The position numbers were made by a program, and so were the translations under genes. A stretch of 64,000 nt of DNA from NCBI GenBank assembly GCA_017992055.1, contig JAGOPK010000003.1, positions 62,001-126,000 on the forward strand, given 5' to 3'. This stretch comes from Burkholderiaceae bacterium. Its GTDB lineage: Bacteria; Pseudomonadota; Gammaproteobacteria; Burkholderiales; Burkholderiaceae_C. The notes under the pieces are model-generated. The model had not been told where the DNA came from. It saw nothing but the letters and a program-made list of their open reading frames with translations, and did no database searches. Of the stretch, positions 54,608-63,689 are shown in pieces. Positions within the stretch are counted from its first letter, which is position 1. Every line of letters starts with the position of its first letter.

Positions 54608-56197
54608 ATGGCTGAGGCCGACGACCGCCCCTTCGCCCCGCTGCGCGAGCGCGTGTTCGCCGTGCTGTGGGCGGCCACGGTGCTGGGCAACATCGGCAGC
54701 TTCATGCGCGACGTGGCCAGCGGCTGGCTGGCCACCGAGCTCAGCCAGCACCCGGCCGCGGTGGCCGCCGTCCAGGCGGCGGCGGCCCTGCCGGTGTTCC
54801 TGCTGGCCATCCCGGCGGGCGTGCTGTCGGACATCCTCGACCGCCGCCGCTTCCTGATCGCCGTGCAGCTGCTGCTGGCCGCGGCCAGCGCTGGCCTGAT
54901 GCTGCTGTCGCACTTCGGCGGGCTGGACCTGGCCAGCCTGCTGGCCCTCACCTTCCTGGGCGGCGTAGGCGCGGCGCTGATGGCGCCCACCTGGCAGTCC
55001 ATCGTGCCCAGCCTGGTGCCGCGTGCCCAGCTGCGCCCGGCCGTGGCGCTCAATTCGCTGGGCGTCAACATCGCGCGGTCCATCGGCCCGGCCGCCGGCG
55101 GCCTGCTGCTGGCCAGCTGGGGCGCGGCGGTCACCTATGGCCTGGACCTGCTGAGCTATGCGCTGGTGATCGCCGCGCTGCTGTGGTGGCAGCCGCCCGC
55201 CGCCGCCGAAGACCCGCTGGCCGAGCAGTTCGGCGGCGCGCTGCGCGCCGGCCTGCGCTACACCCGCGCCAACGCCGAACTGCACCGCGTGCTGCTGCGT
55301 GCCGGCGTGTTTTTTGCCGCGGCCAGCGCGCCCTGGGCGCTGCTGCCGCTGGTGGCGCGCCAGCTGCTGGGCGGATCGGCCGGCTTCTACGGCCTGATGC
55401 TGGGGGCCGTGGGCCTGGGGGCCATCGTCGGCGCCCTGGCCCTGCCCCGCCTGCGCCGGCGCCTGGGCGCCGACGGCCTGCTGACGCTGGCCGCACTGGG
55501 CTGCGCCGGCGTGATGGCGGGGCTGGCCGCCGCGCCGCCGCGCCCGCTGGCCCTGGGCCTGCTGCTGGGGCTGGGCGCGGCCTGGATCATCGCGCTGACC
55601 ACGCTCAGCGCGGTCACCCAGGCCATCCTGCCCAACTGGGTGCGCGGCCGCGGGCTGGCGGTGTACCTCACCGTCTTCAACGGCGCGCTGGCCGGCGGCA
55701 GCCTGGGCTGGGGCGCGCTGGCCCAGCCGCTGGGCCTGGTGACCGCGCTGTGGCTGGCCGCCGGCACCACGGTGGTTGCGGCGCTGGTGGCGCGGCGCTG
55801 GCCGCTGCCGGCCGGCGAGGCCAGCCTGGAGCCGGCCCATGCCTGGCCCGAACCCGAGTTTGCCTTGGCGGACCCGGCCACCCGCGGCCGCGGTCCGGTG
55901 CTGGTGAGCGTGGAGTACCGCGTGGCCGCGGCCGACCGGCCGGCCTTCCTGGCCCTGGCGCAGCGGCTGGCGCTGCAGCGCCGCGGCGACGGGGCCAGCG
56001 CCTGGGGCCTGTGCGAGGACACGGCCGATGCCGAGTCCCTGGTCGAGTGGTTCTGCGTGCCCTCGTGGGACGAGCACCTGCGCCAGCACCGCCGCCTGTC
56101 GCGCGCGGCGGCCGATCTGCAGCAGCAGCTGGCCGCTCTGCACCGCGGGCCGCAGCGGCCGCAGGTGCGCCACCTGCTGGCCCTGCCCAGCCCCTGA
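54608..56197 (+). CDS. MFS exporter (EntS/MFS_3 type) with C-terminal monooxygenase-like domain
   Basis: The 529 residues comprise about 12 hydrophobic helices, from VLWAATVLGNIGSFMRDVAS to WLAAGTTVVAALVARRW, with SDILDRRRFL as the MFS loop motif. The soluble C-terminus of about 110 residues (VLVSVEYRVAAADRPAFLAL, EWFCVPSWDEHLRQHRRLSR) resembles antibiotic-biosynthesis-monooxygenase/EthD-like domains. That arrangement is seen in some MFS_3 proteins of unknown substrate. It probably exports a product of the upstream enzymes. It lies 30 nt after the amidohydrolase. Confidence 0.88.
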   Translation: MAEADDRPFAPLRERVFAVLWAATVLGNIGSFMRDVASGWLATELSQHPAAVAAVQAAAALPVFLLAIPAGVLSDILDRRRFLIAVQLLLAAASAGLMLLSHFGGLDLASLLALTFLGGVGAALMAPTWQSIVPSLVPRAQLRPAVALNSLGVNIARSIGPAAGGLLLASWGAAVTYGLDLLSYALVIAALLWWQPPAAAEDPLAEQFGGALRAGLRYTRANAELHRVLLRAGVFFAAASAPWALLPLVARQLLGGSAGFYGLMLGAVGLGAIVGALALPRLRRRLGADGLLTLAALGCAGVMAGLAAAPPRPLALGLLLGLGAAWIIALTTLSAVTQAILPNWVRGRGLAVYLTVFNGALAGGSLGWGALAQPLGLVTALWLAAGTTVVAALVARRWPLPAGEASLEPAHAWPEPEFALADPATRGRGPVLVSVEYRVAAADRPAFLALAQRLALQRRGDGASAWGLCEDTADAESLVEWFCVPSWDEHLRQHRRLSRAAADLQQQLAALHRGPQRPQVRHLLALPSP

Positions 56198-56223
56198 TTC
56201 CCTTCGTCCACCGGAGTTCTGCG

Positions 56224-56739
56224 ATGAAAGACCCCACCACCGCGCGCCGCCACCGCCGCGCCCCCCTGGCCACGCCGGGCAGCCTGGGCGAGCCCGCGCG
56301 GCACGACCTGTGCGCCGCGCTCAACCAGCTGCTGGCCGACGTCTGGGCCCTGTACCTGAAGACCAAGAACTTCCACTGGCACATGTGGGGGCCGTCGTTT
56401 CCCAGCTACCACGCGCTGCTGGACGGGCAATCGGCCCAGCTGCTGGCCATGACCGATGTGATCGCCGAGCGGGTGCGCAAGCTCGGCGGCGGCACGCTGC
56501 GCTCGATCGGCCACATCGCACGCCTGCAGCGGCTGGCCGACAACGACGCCGAGCTGGTGCAGCCCGGCGGCATGCTGGCCGAGCTGTGCGAGGACAACCG
56601 CCGCCTCACCGACTGGCTGCGCGCCGTGCACGCGCTGTGCGACGGCCATGGCGACGTGGCCAGCGCCAGCCTGGTCGAGAACTGGGTGGAGGAGGCCGAG
56701 CAGCGGGTGTGGTTCCTCTTTGAGTCCGGGCGGGTCTGA
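56224..56739 (+). CDS. Dps/ferritin-like DNA-protection protein
   Basis: The protein has 171 residues. The Dps ferroxidase region is visible as LKTKNFHWHMWGPSFPSYHA and LLDGQSAQLLAMTDVIAERV, providing His and acidic iron ligands. A basic N-terminus (ARRHRRAPLA) may contact DNA. Dps forms 12-mers that oxidise Fe(II) with H2O2 and compact DNA. It follows the exporter by 26 nt and complements the catalase in the same operon-like run. Confidence 0.92.
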   Translation: MKDPTTARRHRRAPLATPGSLGEPARHDLCAALNQLLADVWALYLKTKNFHWHMWGPSFPSYHALLDGQSAQLLAMTDVIAERVRKLGGGTLRSIGHIARLQRLADNDAELVQPGGMLAELCEDNRRLTDWLRAVHALCDGHGDVASASLVENWVEEAEQRVWFLFESGRV

Positions 56740-56754
56740 ACGAGACTCCGGGCC

Positions 56755-57006
56755 ATGAACCCCACCCACCACCCCCTGGCCGAGTTGTTTGACCAGCTCG
56801 GCCTGGCCTCGACGCCCGAGGCCATCGACGCCTTCATTGCACAGCACCGGCCCGCGGCCCAGGGCTGCGCGCTGCCCGAAGCCCCGGTGTGGACGCCGGC
56901 GCAGGCGAGCTTTCTGCGCGAGGCCATCGCCGCCGATGCCGACTGGGCCCTGCCCGCCGAGTGGCTGAGCGACGCGCTGTGCCGGCCCCTGTCCGACGCC
57001 GGCTGA
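56755..57006 (+). CDS. DUF2789-like small protein
   Basis: The product has 83 residues: HPLAELFDQLGLASTPEAID, FIAQHRP, VWTPAQASFLREAIAADADW. This pattern (LFxQLGL, WTPAQA.FLREAI..DADW) fits DUF2789, small proteins of unknown function. No signal or cysteines. It is 15 nt after dps, so it may be co-transcribed. Family assignment is from memory of motifs and is moderately sure; coding is well supported. Confidence 0.7.
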   Translation: MNPTHHPLAELFDQLGLASTPEAIDAFIAQHRPAAQGCALPEAPVWTPAQASFLREAIAADADWALPAEWLSDALCRPLSDAG

Positions 57007-58376
57007 ACCCGGCGCGGGCCCTCGCCGCCCTGACCACCGCGCTGGCCGCCCTGCTGGCGGGTTGCGCGCTGGCGCCGCCCCAGGGCCCGCTGAACCGGCC
57101 GCTGCCGCCCGGCGGCGCCGCGCCGCTGCAGCCCGGCAACGACCTGGCCACGCGCTCGGTGGTGCGCGGCGACCGGCTGCTGATGCTGTCGTTCTCCGGC
57201 GGCGGCCTGCGTGCGGCGGCATTTGCCGCCGGCGTGCTGCAGGGCCTGCAGGCGCTGCCGCAGCGCGATGGCCGGCCGCTGCTCGACCAGGTGGGCTTCA
57301 TCAGCAGCGTCTCGGGCGGCTCGCTCACCGCCGCCTGGTTCCGCCTGCATGGCCCGCAGCGGCTGCCGCGCATCCGCGACGAACTGCTGCTGCGCGACGG
57401 CGAGCACGGCCTGCGCCTGAGCCTGCTGAACCCGGCCAACCTGGTGCGCCTGGCCGCCGGCGCGCTCAACGACCACGGCACGCTGCGGCACTGGCTGGAC
57501 GACGAGGTGTTCGAGCGCGCCAGCTTCGCCGACCTGCTCACGCGCGACGGGCCGGTGGTCTGGATCAATGCCACCAACCTGCGCCAGGGCACGGCCTTCC
57601 CGTTCCATGAGCGCAGCTTCGATGCGCTGTGCAGCGACCTGGCCAGCCTGTCGGTGGCCGACGCGGTGGCCGCGTCGATGGCCGTGCCGCTGGTGTTCGA
57701 GGCGGTGCAGCTGCGCAGCTTCCCCGACGACTGCCGCGCGCCGCTGCCCGCCTGGGCCGATGCCTATGGCCTGGCCTTCGGCGACACGCTGCTGCGGCGC
57801 CGGCTGCTGGAGGCGCTGCAGGACTACCGCAACCCGGCCGGTGCGCGCCGCGTGACCCTGGTCGACGGCGGCGTGGGCGACAACATCGGCCTCACGGCCA
57901 TCGTGCAGTCGCGCTGGCTGCTGGACACGCCGGCCGCGCCGCTGTCCGAGGCCGACGCGCGCAGGCTGCGGCGCCTGCTGGTGCTGGTGGTCGACGCCGG
58001 CCAGCGCAGCCCGGGTGACGACGGCGCGCCGCCGGCGCGTTCGGCCAGCGACATCGCGCTGGCCGCGCTGAACACCGGCATCGACGCCAATGCGCGGCTG
58101 AGCTTCGATGCCTTCGTGCCCTTCATGGCCGAGTGGCGCGACAGCATCGTGCGCTGGCGTTGCGCGGTGGCGGCCAGCCAGGCCGGCTGCGACGCGCTGC
58201 AGTTCGACCTGACCCGCGTGGCCTTCGACGACCTGCCCGCGGCCGATGCGGCGCGGCTGCGCCGCATCCCCACCTCGCTGCGCCTGTCCGCCGGCGAGGT
58301 GGACGCCCTGCTCGCCGCCGGCCAGCGCGCGGTGCGCCAGAACCCGGCGGTGCAGCGGCTGCTGGCCGCGCCCTGA
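56979..58376 (+). CDS. Patatin-like phospholipase, predicted lipoprotein
   Basis: From the GTG at 56979 the protein has 465 residues. A short basic N-terminus and hydrophobic run end in a lipobox LLAGC with Cys at about 29, so membrane anchoring is likely. The patatin fold is shown by LSFSGGGLRAAAFAAG (oxyanion hole), SSVSGGSLTAAW (nucleophile Ser at about 112) and LVDGGVGDN (catalytic Asp). It hydrolyses acyl esters of phospholipids. The start overlaps the DUF2789-like gene by 28 nt; GTG at 56961 is another option. It might be secreted or act on the cell's own lipids. Confidence 0.88.
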   Translation: MPAPVRRRLNPARALAALTTALAALLAGCALAPPQGPLNRPLPPGGAAPLQPGNDLATRSVVRGDRLLMLSFSGGGLRAAAFAAGVLQGLQALPQRDGRPLLDQVGFISSVSGGSLTAAWFRLHGPQRLPRIRDELLLRDGEHGLRLSLLNPANLVRLAAGALNDHGTLRHWLDDEVFERASFADLLTRDGPVVWINATNLRQGTAFPFHERSFDALCSDLASLSVADAVAASMAVPLVFEAVQLRSFPDDCRAPLPAWADAYGLAFGDTLLRRRLLEALQDYRNPAGARRVTLVDGGVGDNIGLTAIVQSRWLLDTPAAPLSEADARRLRRLLVLVVDAGQRSPGDDGAPPARSASDIALAALNTGIDANARLSFDAFVPFMAEWRDSIVRWRCAVAASQAGCDALQFDLTRVAFDDLPAADAARLRRIPTSLRLSAGEVDALLAAGQRAVRQNPAVQRLLAAP

Positions 58377-58443
58377 GCCGGCAGGCGGCGCCCGTATCAT
58401 GCGGCGCCGCGCCGCTGGAGCCGCGCCCCGCCCACACCGGACG

Positions 58444-61400
58444 ATGCCGTCAATCCGCCCCCTGCTTGGCCTGTCCGGGCCCCTGATCTCGCTGCTGCTG
58501 GCCCTGGGGCCGGCCGCCGCGCCCGCGGCCTCGCTGCCGGTGCCGCTGCTGGAGTTCAAGCACGATGCCTGGACCATCGAGCGCGGCGCGCCCAGCCGCA
58601 TCAACTCCATCACCCAGTCCGCCGACGGCTTTCTGTGGATTGGCAGCGTCGAAGGACTGTTCCGCTTCGACGGCGTCGGCTTCGAGCCGGTGCGGCTGGA
58701 TGGCGCAGCGTCGCCACGCCTGGTGGTGTCCAGCCTGCTGTCGGCGCGCTCCGGCGAGCTGTGGGTGGGGCTGGCGCGCGGCCGCGGCGTGGCAGTGTGG
58801 CGCGACGGCCGCCTGGTCGATGCGCAGATGCCCCATCCCTCGCGCGAGGTCAACGACATCCAGGAAGACGGCCAGGGCGGCATCTGGGTGGCCCGCGGCG
58901 GGCGCAGCGAGCGCACGCTGGCCCGCTTTCATGCCGGGGCCTGGCAGGAACTGGGGCCCGACAGCGGCCTGCCTGCCCAGCAGGTGTGGAAGCTGCACTT
59001 CGCCCGCGACGGCAGCCTGTGGGTGCTGCTGTCCGACACCCTGGTGCACCGCCCGCCGGGCGAGTCGCGCTTCAGGCCCACCGGCCTGGTGACCACGCCA
59101 CGCGCCAGCCTGTCGGAAGACGCCCAGGGACGGCTGTGGATTTCGGACGCCAGGGGAACGCGGGCCTTGCATCTGCCGGGCGGCGCCGACAGCCAATTCG
59201 CCCATCCCAACCCGATCGGCGGCACCCGCGGCCTGTTCGACCGCAGCGGCCACCTCTGGACCACCACCTGGAACAGCGGCGTGCTGCGCATCCGCGAGCC
59301 GGGCCAGGCCCTGGCCGTGCCGGCCGGGCAGCGCGTGGCCTCGCTCGATGCCACGGCCGGCCTCAGCTCGGACCAGACGCGTGCGCTGTTCCAGGACCGC
59401 GAAGGCAATGTCTGGGTCGGCACCGAGCTGGGGCTGGACCAGTTGCGGCCGGCCAGCGTGGTCGTCGAGCCCGGCCTGCCGCGCAACTCGCCGACCAGCT
59501 ACCGCATGGCCGTCACCCGCGACGGCACGGTCTACATCGCCGACGCCAGCGCGCTGTATGCGATTGCGCCCGGGCAGAGCCCGCGGCGGGTGCTGGCCCA
59601 CGACAGCCCGGCCGAGGCCTTGTGCGCGGCCGGTGCGCGTGGCGTGTGGCTGTTCCTGGCCGACCGGGTGCTGCGCATCGAGGCCGGCACGGTGCAGCGC
59701 CATGCCAAGCCGGCGGCGGCCACCGCCTACGGCTGCGTGGAAGACGAGGCCGGCCGGCTGTGGATGCCGGGGCTGGAGCGCGGCCTGCACTGGCGTGCGC
59801 CCGGCCGGGGCGGGGCCTGGCAGCGCTGGCCCGAACCCCAGCCGTCGCCATCGCTGCCGGCCAATGCGGCGCTGGACCGCGACGGCCGGGCCATCGTGCT
59901 GTTCCGCGCCGCCGTGCCGGCCGGCGTGCTGCCGTTTCGCGCCCTCGATGCCCGGCAGTCGCTGGCCGGTGGCATCGAGGGCCTGCTGCCCAGCGAGGCC
60001 GGCCTGCTGGTCAGCGGCAGCCTGGGCCTGGCCGCGGCCGACCGGCGCGACGGCGCGCTGCTGCCGGCCGCCCAGCAGCCCTGGGCGGCCTCGCTGAACG
60101 GGTTGGCGCAGACGCGCGACGGCGACACCTGGGCGATCGGCGATGCCGGCATCGTGCGCCTGCGCTCGGCCGATCTGGCGCGTGCCCTGCAGCAGCCCGG
60201 CCTGGCGCCGGCGCACCGCGTCTACGACTTCCAGGACGGCCTGAACAGCTTTGTGCAGAAGGCGCCGGGGCCGCAGGTGGTGGTCGGCGGCGACGGCCGG
60301 ATCTGGTTTCTGACGCGGCGCAATGTGCTGCGCATCAACCCCGCAGCGCTGGCCCGCAACCCTCTGCCGCCGCCGGTGGTGCTGCGCTCGGTGACGGCCG
60401 GTGACCAGGTCCATCCTGTCCAGGGCCGGCAGCCGCACCTCAGCCTGCCCGCCGGCACGACCACGCTGCGCATCGCCTTCACCGCGCTGAGCCTGAGCGT
60501 GCCCGGGCGGGTGCAGTTCCGCCACCGGCTGCTGGCGGCCGATGGCGCCGACGGCGGCCAGGCCTGGAGCGCGCCCAGCGGCCAGCGCAGCGCCCTGCTC
60601 ACCGACCTGCGTCCGGGCAGCTACCGCTTCGAGCTGCATGCCAGCAACAACGACGGCCTGTGGAGCGAGCAGGCCGCCGGCATGACCCTGGTCATCCCGG
60701 CCACCTTCACCCAGTCCACCGGCTTCAAGATCGGCGCCGGCCTGGCCGCGCTGCTGCTGCTGTACGGGCTGTACCAGCTGCGGCTGCGGCAGATCCTGGC
60801 CGGCATCCGCGAGCGCGCCGAGGAGCGCAGCCGCGAGCGCGAGCGCATTGCCCGCGACATGCACGACACCCTGCTGCAAAGCGTCCAGGGGCTGATCCTG
60901 CGCTTCCAGTCGGTGGCCGACCGCATGCCGGTGGATGTCCAGGCGCGGCAGCTGATGAACCAGGCGCTGGACCGGGCCGAGGCCGTGCTGGTCGAAGGCC
61001 GCGACCGGCTGCAGGGCCTGCGCCGCGTGGATGCCGGCGACCTGGAGCACGAGCTGCGCCGGCTGATCCCGGAGCTGCCGTTTGCGCCCGCCACCCAGGT
61101 GGGCGTGTCCAGCCAGGGCCAGCGGCAGAACCTGCGGCCCGATGTGTTCGACGAGATCCTGTGCATCGCCGGCGAGGCCTTGTTCAACGCCGCCCGCCAT
61201 GCCGGCGCCAGCCGGGTGACGGTGCACATCGACTATGCGCGCCAGTGGCTGGAGATCGTGGTCGGCGACGATGGCGTGGGCCTGGGCGACGAGAAGGCGG
61301 CGCAGGCCGGACAGTCCGGCCACTTCGGCCTGCTGGGCATGCGCGAGCGGGCGCGGCGCATCGGCGGGCAGCTGCGCATCAGCGGCCGTGCCGGCGCCGG

Positions 61401-61458
61401 CACGCAGGTGTCGCTGCGCATCAAGGCCAGCATCGCCTACCGCCGCGAACCGGGCTGA
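58444..61458 (+). CDS. Sensor histidine kinase with two-component propeller and Y_Y_Y domains
   Basis: The 1004-residue protein has a signal peptide (SLLLALGPAAAPAAS). A large periplasmic beta-propeller follows, with repeats such as INSITQSADGFLWIGSVEG, RALFQDREGNVWVGTELG and HFARDGSLWVLL. Then come a Y_Y_Y domain (SNNDGLWSEQAAG), one membrane helix (GLAALLLLYGLYQLRL), HisKA_3 with phospho-His at about 807 (ARDMHDTLLQSVQGL), and a HATPase (EALFNAARHAGASRV, FGLLGMRERA). HisKA_3 kinases phosphorylate NarL-type regulators; none is adjacent here, and the one at 48447 is the nearest. The start at 58444 precedes the signal. Confidence 0.92.
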   Translation: MPSIRPLLGLSGPLISLLLALGPAAAPAASLPVPLLEFKHDAWTIERGAPSRINSITQSADGFLWIGSVEGLFRFDGVGFEPVRLDGAASPRLVVSSLLSARSGELWVGLARGRGVAVWRDGRLVDAQMPHPSREVNDIQEDGQGGIWVARGGRSERTLARFHAGAWQELGPDSGLPAQQVWKLHFARDGSLWVLLSDTLVHRPPGESRFRPTGLVTTPRASLSEDAQGRLWISDARGTRALHLPGGADSQFAHPNPIGGTRGLFDRSGHLWTTTWNSGVLRIREPGQALAVPAGQRVASLDATAGLSSDQTRALFQDREGNVWVGTELGLDQLRPASVVVEPGLPRNSPTSYRMAVTRDGTVYIADASALYAIAPGQSPRRVLAHDSPAEALCAAGARGVWLFLADRVLRIEAGTVQRHAKPAAATAYGCVEDEAGRLWMPGLERGLHWRAPGRGGAWQRWPEPQPSPSLPANAALDRDGRAIVLFRAAVPAGVLPFRALDARQSLAGGIEGLLPSEAGLLVSGSLGLAAADRRDGALLPAAQQPWAASLNGLAQTRDGDTWAIGDAGIVRLRSADLARALQQPGLAPAHRVYDFQDGLNSFVQKAPGPQVVVGGDGRIWFLTRRNVLRINPAALARNPLPPPVVLRSVTAGDQVHPVQGRQPHLSLPAGTTTLRIAFTALSLSVPGRVQFRHRLLAADGADGGQAWSAPSGQRSALLTDLRPGSYRFELHASNNDGLWSEQAAGMTLVIPATFTQSTGFKIGAGLAALLLLYGLYQLRLRQILAGIRERAEERSRERERIARDMHDTLLQSVQGLILRFQSVADRMPVDVQARQLMNQALDRAEAVLVEGRDRLQGLRRVDAGDLEHELRRLIPELPFAPATQVGVSSQGQRQNLRPDVFDEILCIAGEALFNAARHAGASRVTVHIDYARQWLEIVVGDDGVGLGDEKAAQAGQSGHFGLLGMRERARRIGGQLRISGRAGAGTQVSLRIKASIAYRREPG

Positions 61459-61468
61459 GGGGCGGGCC

Positions 61469-62953
61469 TCAGGCCAGGTCGGCCAGCGCCGCGGCCAGCG
61501 CCTGCACGCCCTGGAGGATCTGCTCCGGCGTCAGGCCGGCATAGCCGAGCATCAGGCCGGCCTGGCGTGGCCGCCCGCGCGAGGCCGGGTCGTGGAACAG
61601 CGGCGACAGCGCATGCACGCCCACGCCGCGGGCCCGCGCCGCCGCCACCAGGGCCGGCTCGTCGCGCGGCTTCAGCCACGGCAGCCACAGCACCACGTGC
61701 AGGCCGGCGGCGGTGCCGGCCACCCGGGCCGCGGCCGGCAGCTGCGCGGCGATGGCCTGCAGCAGCGCGCTGCGGCGGCGCTCGTGCTCGCGCCGCATGC
61801 GCCGCACATGGCGCTCGTAGGCGCCGCTGGCGATCAGCGTGGCCAGCGTGCGCTGCTCCAGCACCGGCGCATGGCGGTCGTTCAGTCGCTTGGCCTTGCG
61901 GAACACCGGCACCAGCTCGGGGGGCAGCACCAGATAGCCCAGGCGCAGCTGCGGCGACAGCGCCTTGGAGAAGGTGCCGACATAGATCACGCGGCCCTCG
62001 ACATCGATGGACTGCAGCGCGTCGATCGGGCGCTGGCCATAGCGGAACTCGCCGTCGTAGTCGTCCTCGATGATCCAGGCGCGCTGCCGCGCGGCCCAGC
62101 GCAGCAGCTCCTGGCGCCGGGCCATGCTCAGCATGCCACCCAGCGGGAACTGGTGCGACGGCGTCACATAGACCAGGCGCGTGGCCGGGTCCTCGGGCAG
62201 GTGGGCGGTGTCCAGGCCCTGGGCATCCACCGGCACCGCCAGCGGGTGCGCGCCGGTGGCCTCGAAACAGCGCCGCGCCATCAGATAGCCCGGCTCCTCG
62301 AAGGCAAAGCGGTCGCCGGCGTCCAGCAGCAGCCGGGCACACAGGTCGATGGCCTGCTGCGAGCCGTGCACGACGAGGATCTGCGCGGCCTCGCAGTGCA
62401 GGCCGCGCGCACGCCGCAGATAGCCCTGCAGGGCCTGGCGCAGCGTGGCCTCGCCCTCGGGCGGCGCGTAGTACAGGCTGGGCTGGTGCTGCAGCAGGGC
62501 GGCCTGGTGGGCGCGGCGCCACAGCCGCGCCGGGAAGTCGCGCCAGGCCAGGGCGCCATACAGGAAGTCGACGCGGCAGGGTTCGCCGTCGGGCAGGGCC
62601 GACAGGCCCATGTGCTGCAGGCGCTGGCCGAAGGCGGACAGCGGCGGCGCGGGGCGCGGCGCCCGCGCCGTCCTGCGGCCCGCAGCGGCCGGCTGCAGCT
62701 GGCTGGCGACGCGCGCGGCGCGGCCGGCGGCGGTGACGATGAAGCCCTCGGCCGACAGCTGCTCGAAGACCGCCGTGACCGTGGTGCGCGACACGCCCAG
62801 GTCCGCCGCCAGGGCCCGCGTCGAGGGCAGCCGGGCGCCGGGCGCCAGCGTGCCGTCGGCGATCTGGCCGCGCAGCAGCTGGTCGATGCGGCGCCCCACG
62901 CTGCCGGCGTCCCCGGCGCTCCCGCCGACGCTGTCTTTGCCCAACTGGCCCAC
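61469..62953 (-). CDS. MocR/GntR-type regulator with aminotransferase domain
   Basis: From the GTG at 62953 the protein has 494 residues. The GntR winged helix is near the N-terminus (LLRGQIADGTLAPGARLPST, ADLGVSRTTVTAVFEQLSAE). A linker leads to a fold-type I aminotransferase domain with PLP Lys in GTFSKALSPQLRLGY. The frame extends to 63226, but an ATG at 63013 would overlap the divergent start, so a start after the intergenic region is more likely. MocR regulators bind PLP or amino-acid ligands. The divergent PaiB gene is its probable target. Confidence 0.9.
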   Translation of the reverse strand: MGQLGKDSVGGSAGDAGSVGRRIDQLLRGQIADGTLAPGARLPSTRALAADLGVSRTTVTAVFEQLSAEGFIVTAAGRAARVASQLQPAAAGRRTARAPRPAPPLSAFGQRLQHMGLSALPDGEPCRVDFLYGALAWRDFPARLWRRAHQAALLQHQPSLYYAPPEGEATLRQALQGYLRRARGLHCEAAQILVVHGSQQAIDLCARLLLDAGDRFAFEEPGYLMARRCFEATGAHPLAVPVDAQGLDTAHLPEDPATRLVYVTPSHQFPLGGMLSMARRQELLRWAARQRAWIIEDDYDGEFRYGQRPIDALQSIDVEGRVIYVGTFSKALSPQLRLGYLVLPPELVPVFRKAKRLNDRHAPVLEQRTLATLIASGAYERHVRRMRREHERRRSALLQAIAAQLPAAARVAGTAAGLHVVLWLPWLKPRDEPALVAAARARGVGVHALSPLFHDPASRGRPRQAGLMLGYAGLTPEQILQGVQALAAALADLA

Positions 62954-63011
62954 CAAGATTGTCGAAAACTGGATCTTGTGATTGTGCCGGTTGGCGGCCA
63001 CAGTGGCGGCC
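62954..63011. promoter_or_regulatory. Divergent intergenic region of MocR/PaiB pair
   Basis: This 58-bp gap is AT-richer than its flanks (TTGTCGAAAACTGGATCTTG, then TGATTGTGCC). It must hold both promoters and the MocR operator. I see no exact repeat; the short length suggests overlapping, mutually exclusive promoters. Confidence 0.45.
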
Positions 63012-63647
63012 ATGTACACCCCATCGCACTTCGCCCAGACCCACGCCGAGTCACTGCACCGCCTGATGCGCGAGCACCCGCTGGGCATGCTGGTCACGGC
63101 CGGCCCCGACGGCCTGGACGCCGACCACCTGCCGTTCGAGTTCGACCCCGGGCCGGCGCCGCTGGGCCGGCTGCAGGCCCATGTGGCACGGGCCAATCCG
63201 CTGTGGCAGCGCTGCCCCAGCGGCACGCCGGTGATGGTGGTGTTCCGCGGTGCCCAGGCCTATGTCTCGCCCAGCTGGTATCCCAGCAAGCACGAGGCGC
63301 ACCGCCAGGTGCCGACCTGGAACTACGAGGTGGTGCATGTGCACGGCCGGCTGGTGCTGCGCGACGACGAGCGCTTTCTGCGCGGCCTGCTGGCGCGGCT
63401 GACCCGGCAGCACGAGGCGGCCGAAGCCAGGCCCTGGAAGATGGGCGACTCGGCGCCCGAGTTCATTGCCGAGATGCTGGCCAGGATCGTCGGCATCGAG
63501 GTCGAGATCACGGCCATCACCGGCAAGTCCAAGCTGAGCCAGAACAAGGAGCCACGCGACCGCCTGCAGGCCGCCGAGGTGCTGGCGGCGCGTGGCCAGG
63601 GCGAGCTGGCCCAGGCCATGCGTGATGCCGGCGCCGCGGGCGCCTGA
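63012..63647 (+). CDS. PaiB-family FMN-binding protein
   Basis: The 211 residues start MYTPSHFAQTHAESLHRLMR, the PaiB signature, then LGMLVTAGPDGLDADHLPFE and YVSPSWYPSKHEAHRQVPTW, the flavin-binding split-barrel parts. C-terminal SKLSQNKEPRDRLQA is also conserved. PaiB proteins are FMN-binding and in Bacillus were linked to regulation of protease genes and polyamine response. It is divergent from the MocR regulator, a common pairing. Confidence 0.93.
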   Translation: MYTPSHFAQTHAESLHRLMREHPLGMLVTAGPDGLDADHLPFEFDPGPAPLGRLQAHVARANPLWQRCPSGTPVMVVFRGAQAYVSPSWYPSKHEAHRQVPTWNYEVVHVHGRLVLRDDERFLRGLLARLTRQHEAAEARPWKMGDSAPEFIAEMLARIVGIEVEITAITGKSKLSQNKEPRDRLQAAEVLAARGQGELAQAMRDAGAAGA

Positions 63648-63689
63648 AGTCGGGGCCTGTCACCCCCACCACCACCACTGGCGCCACCG

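Noticed and set aside
52574-56173. 1199-codon minus-strand open frame
   Set aside because: Antisense to XapX, amidohydrolase and MFS genes with low-complexity Gly/Ala/Gln/His composition and no motif.
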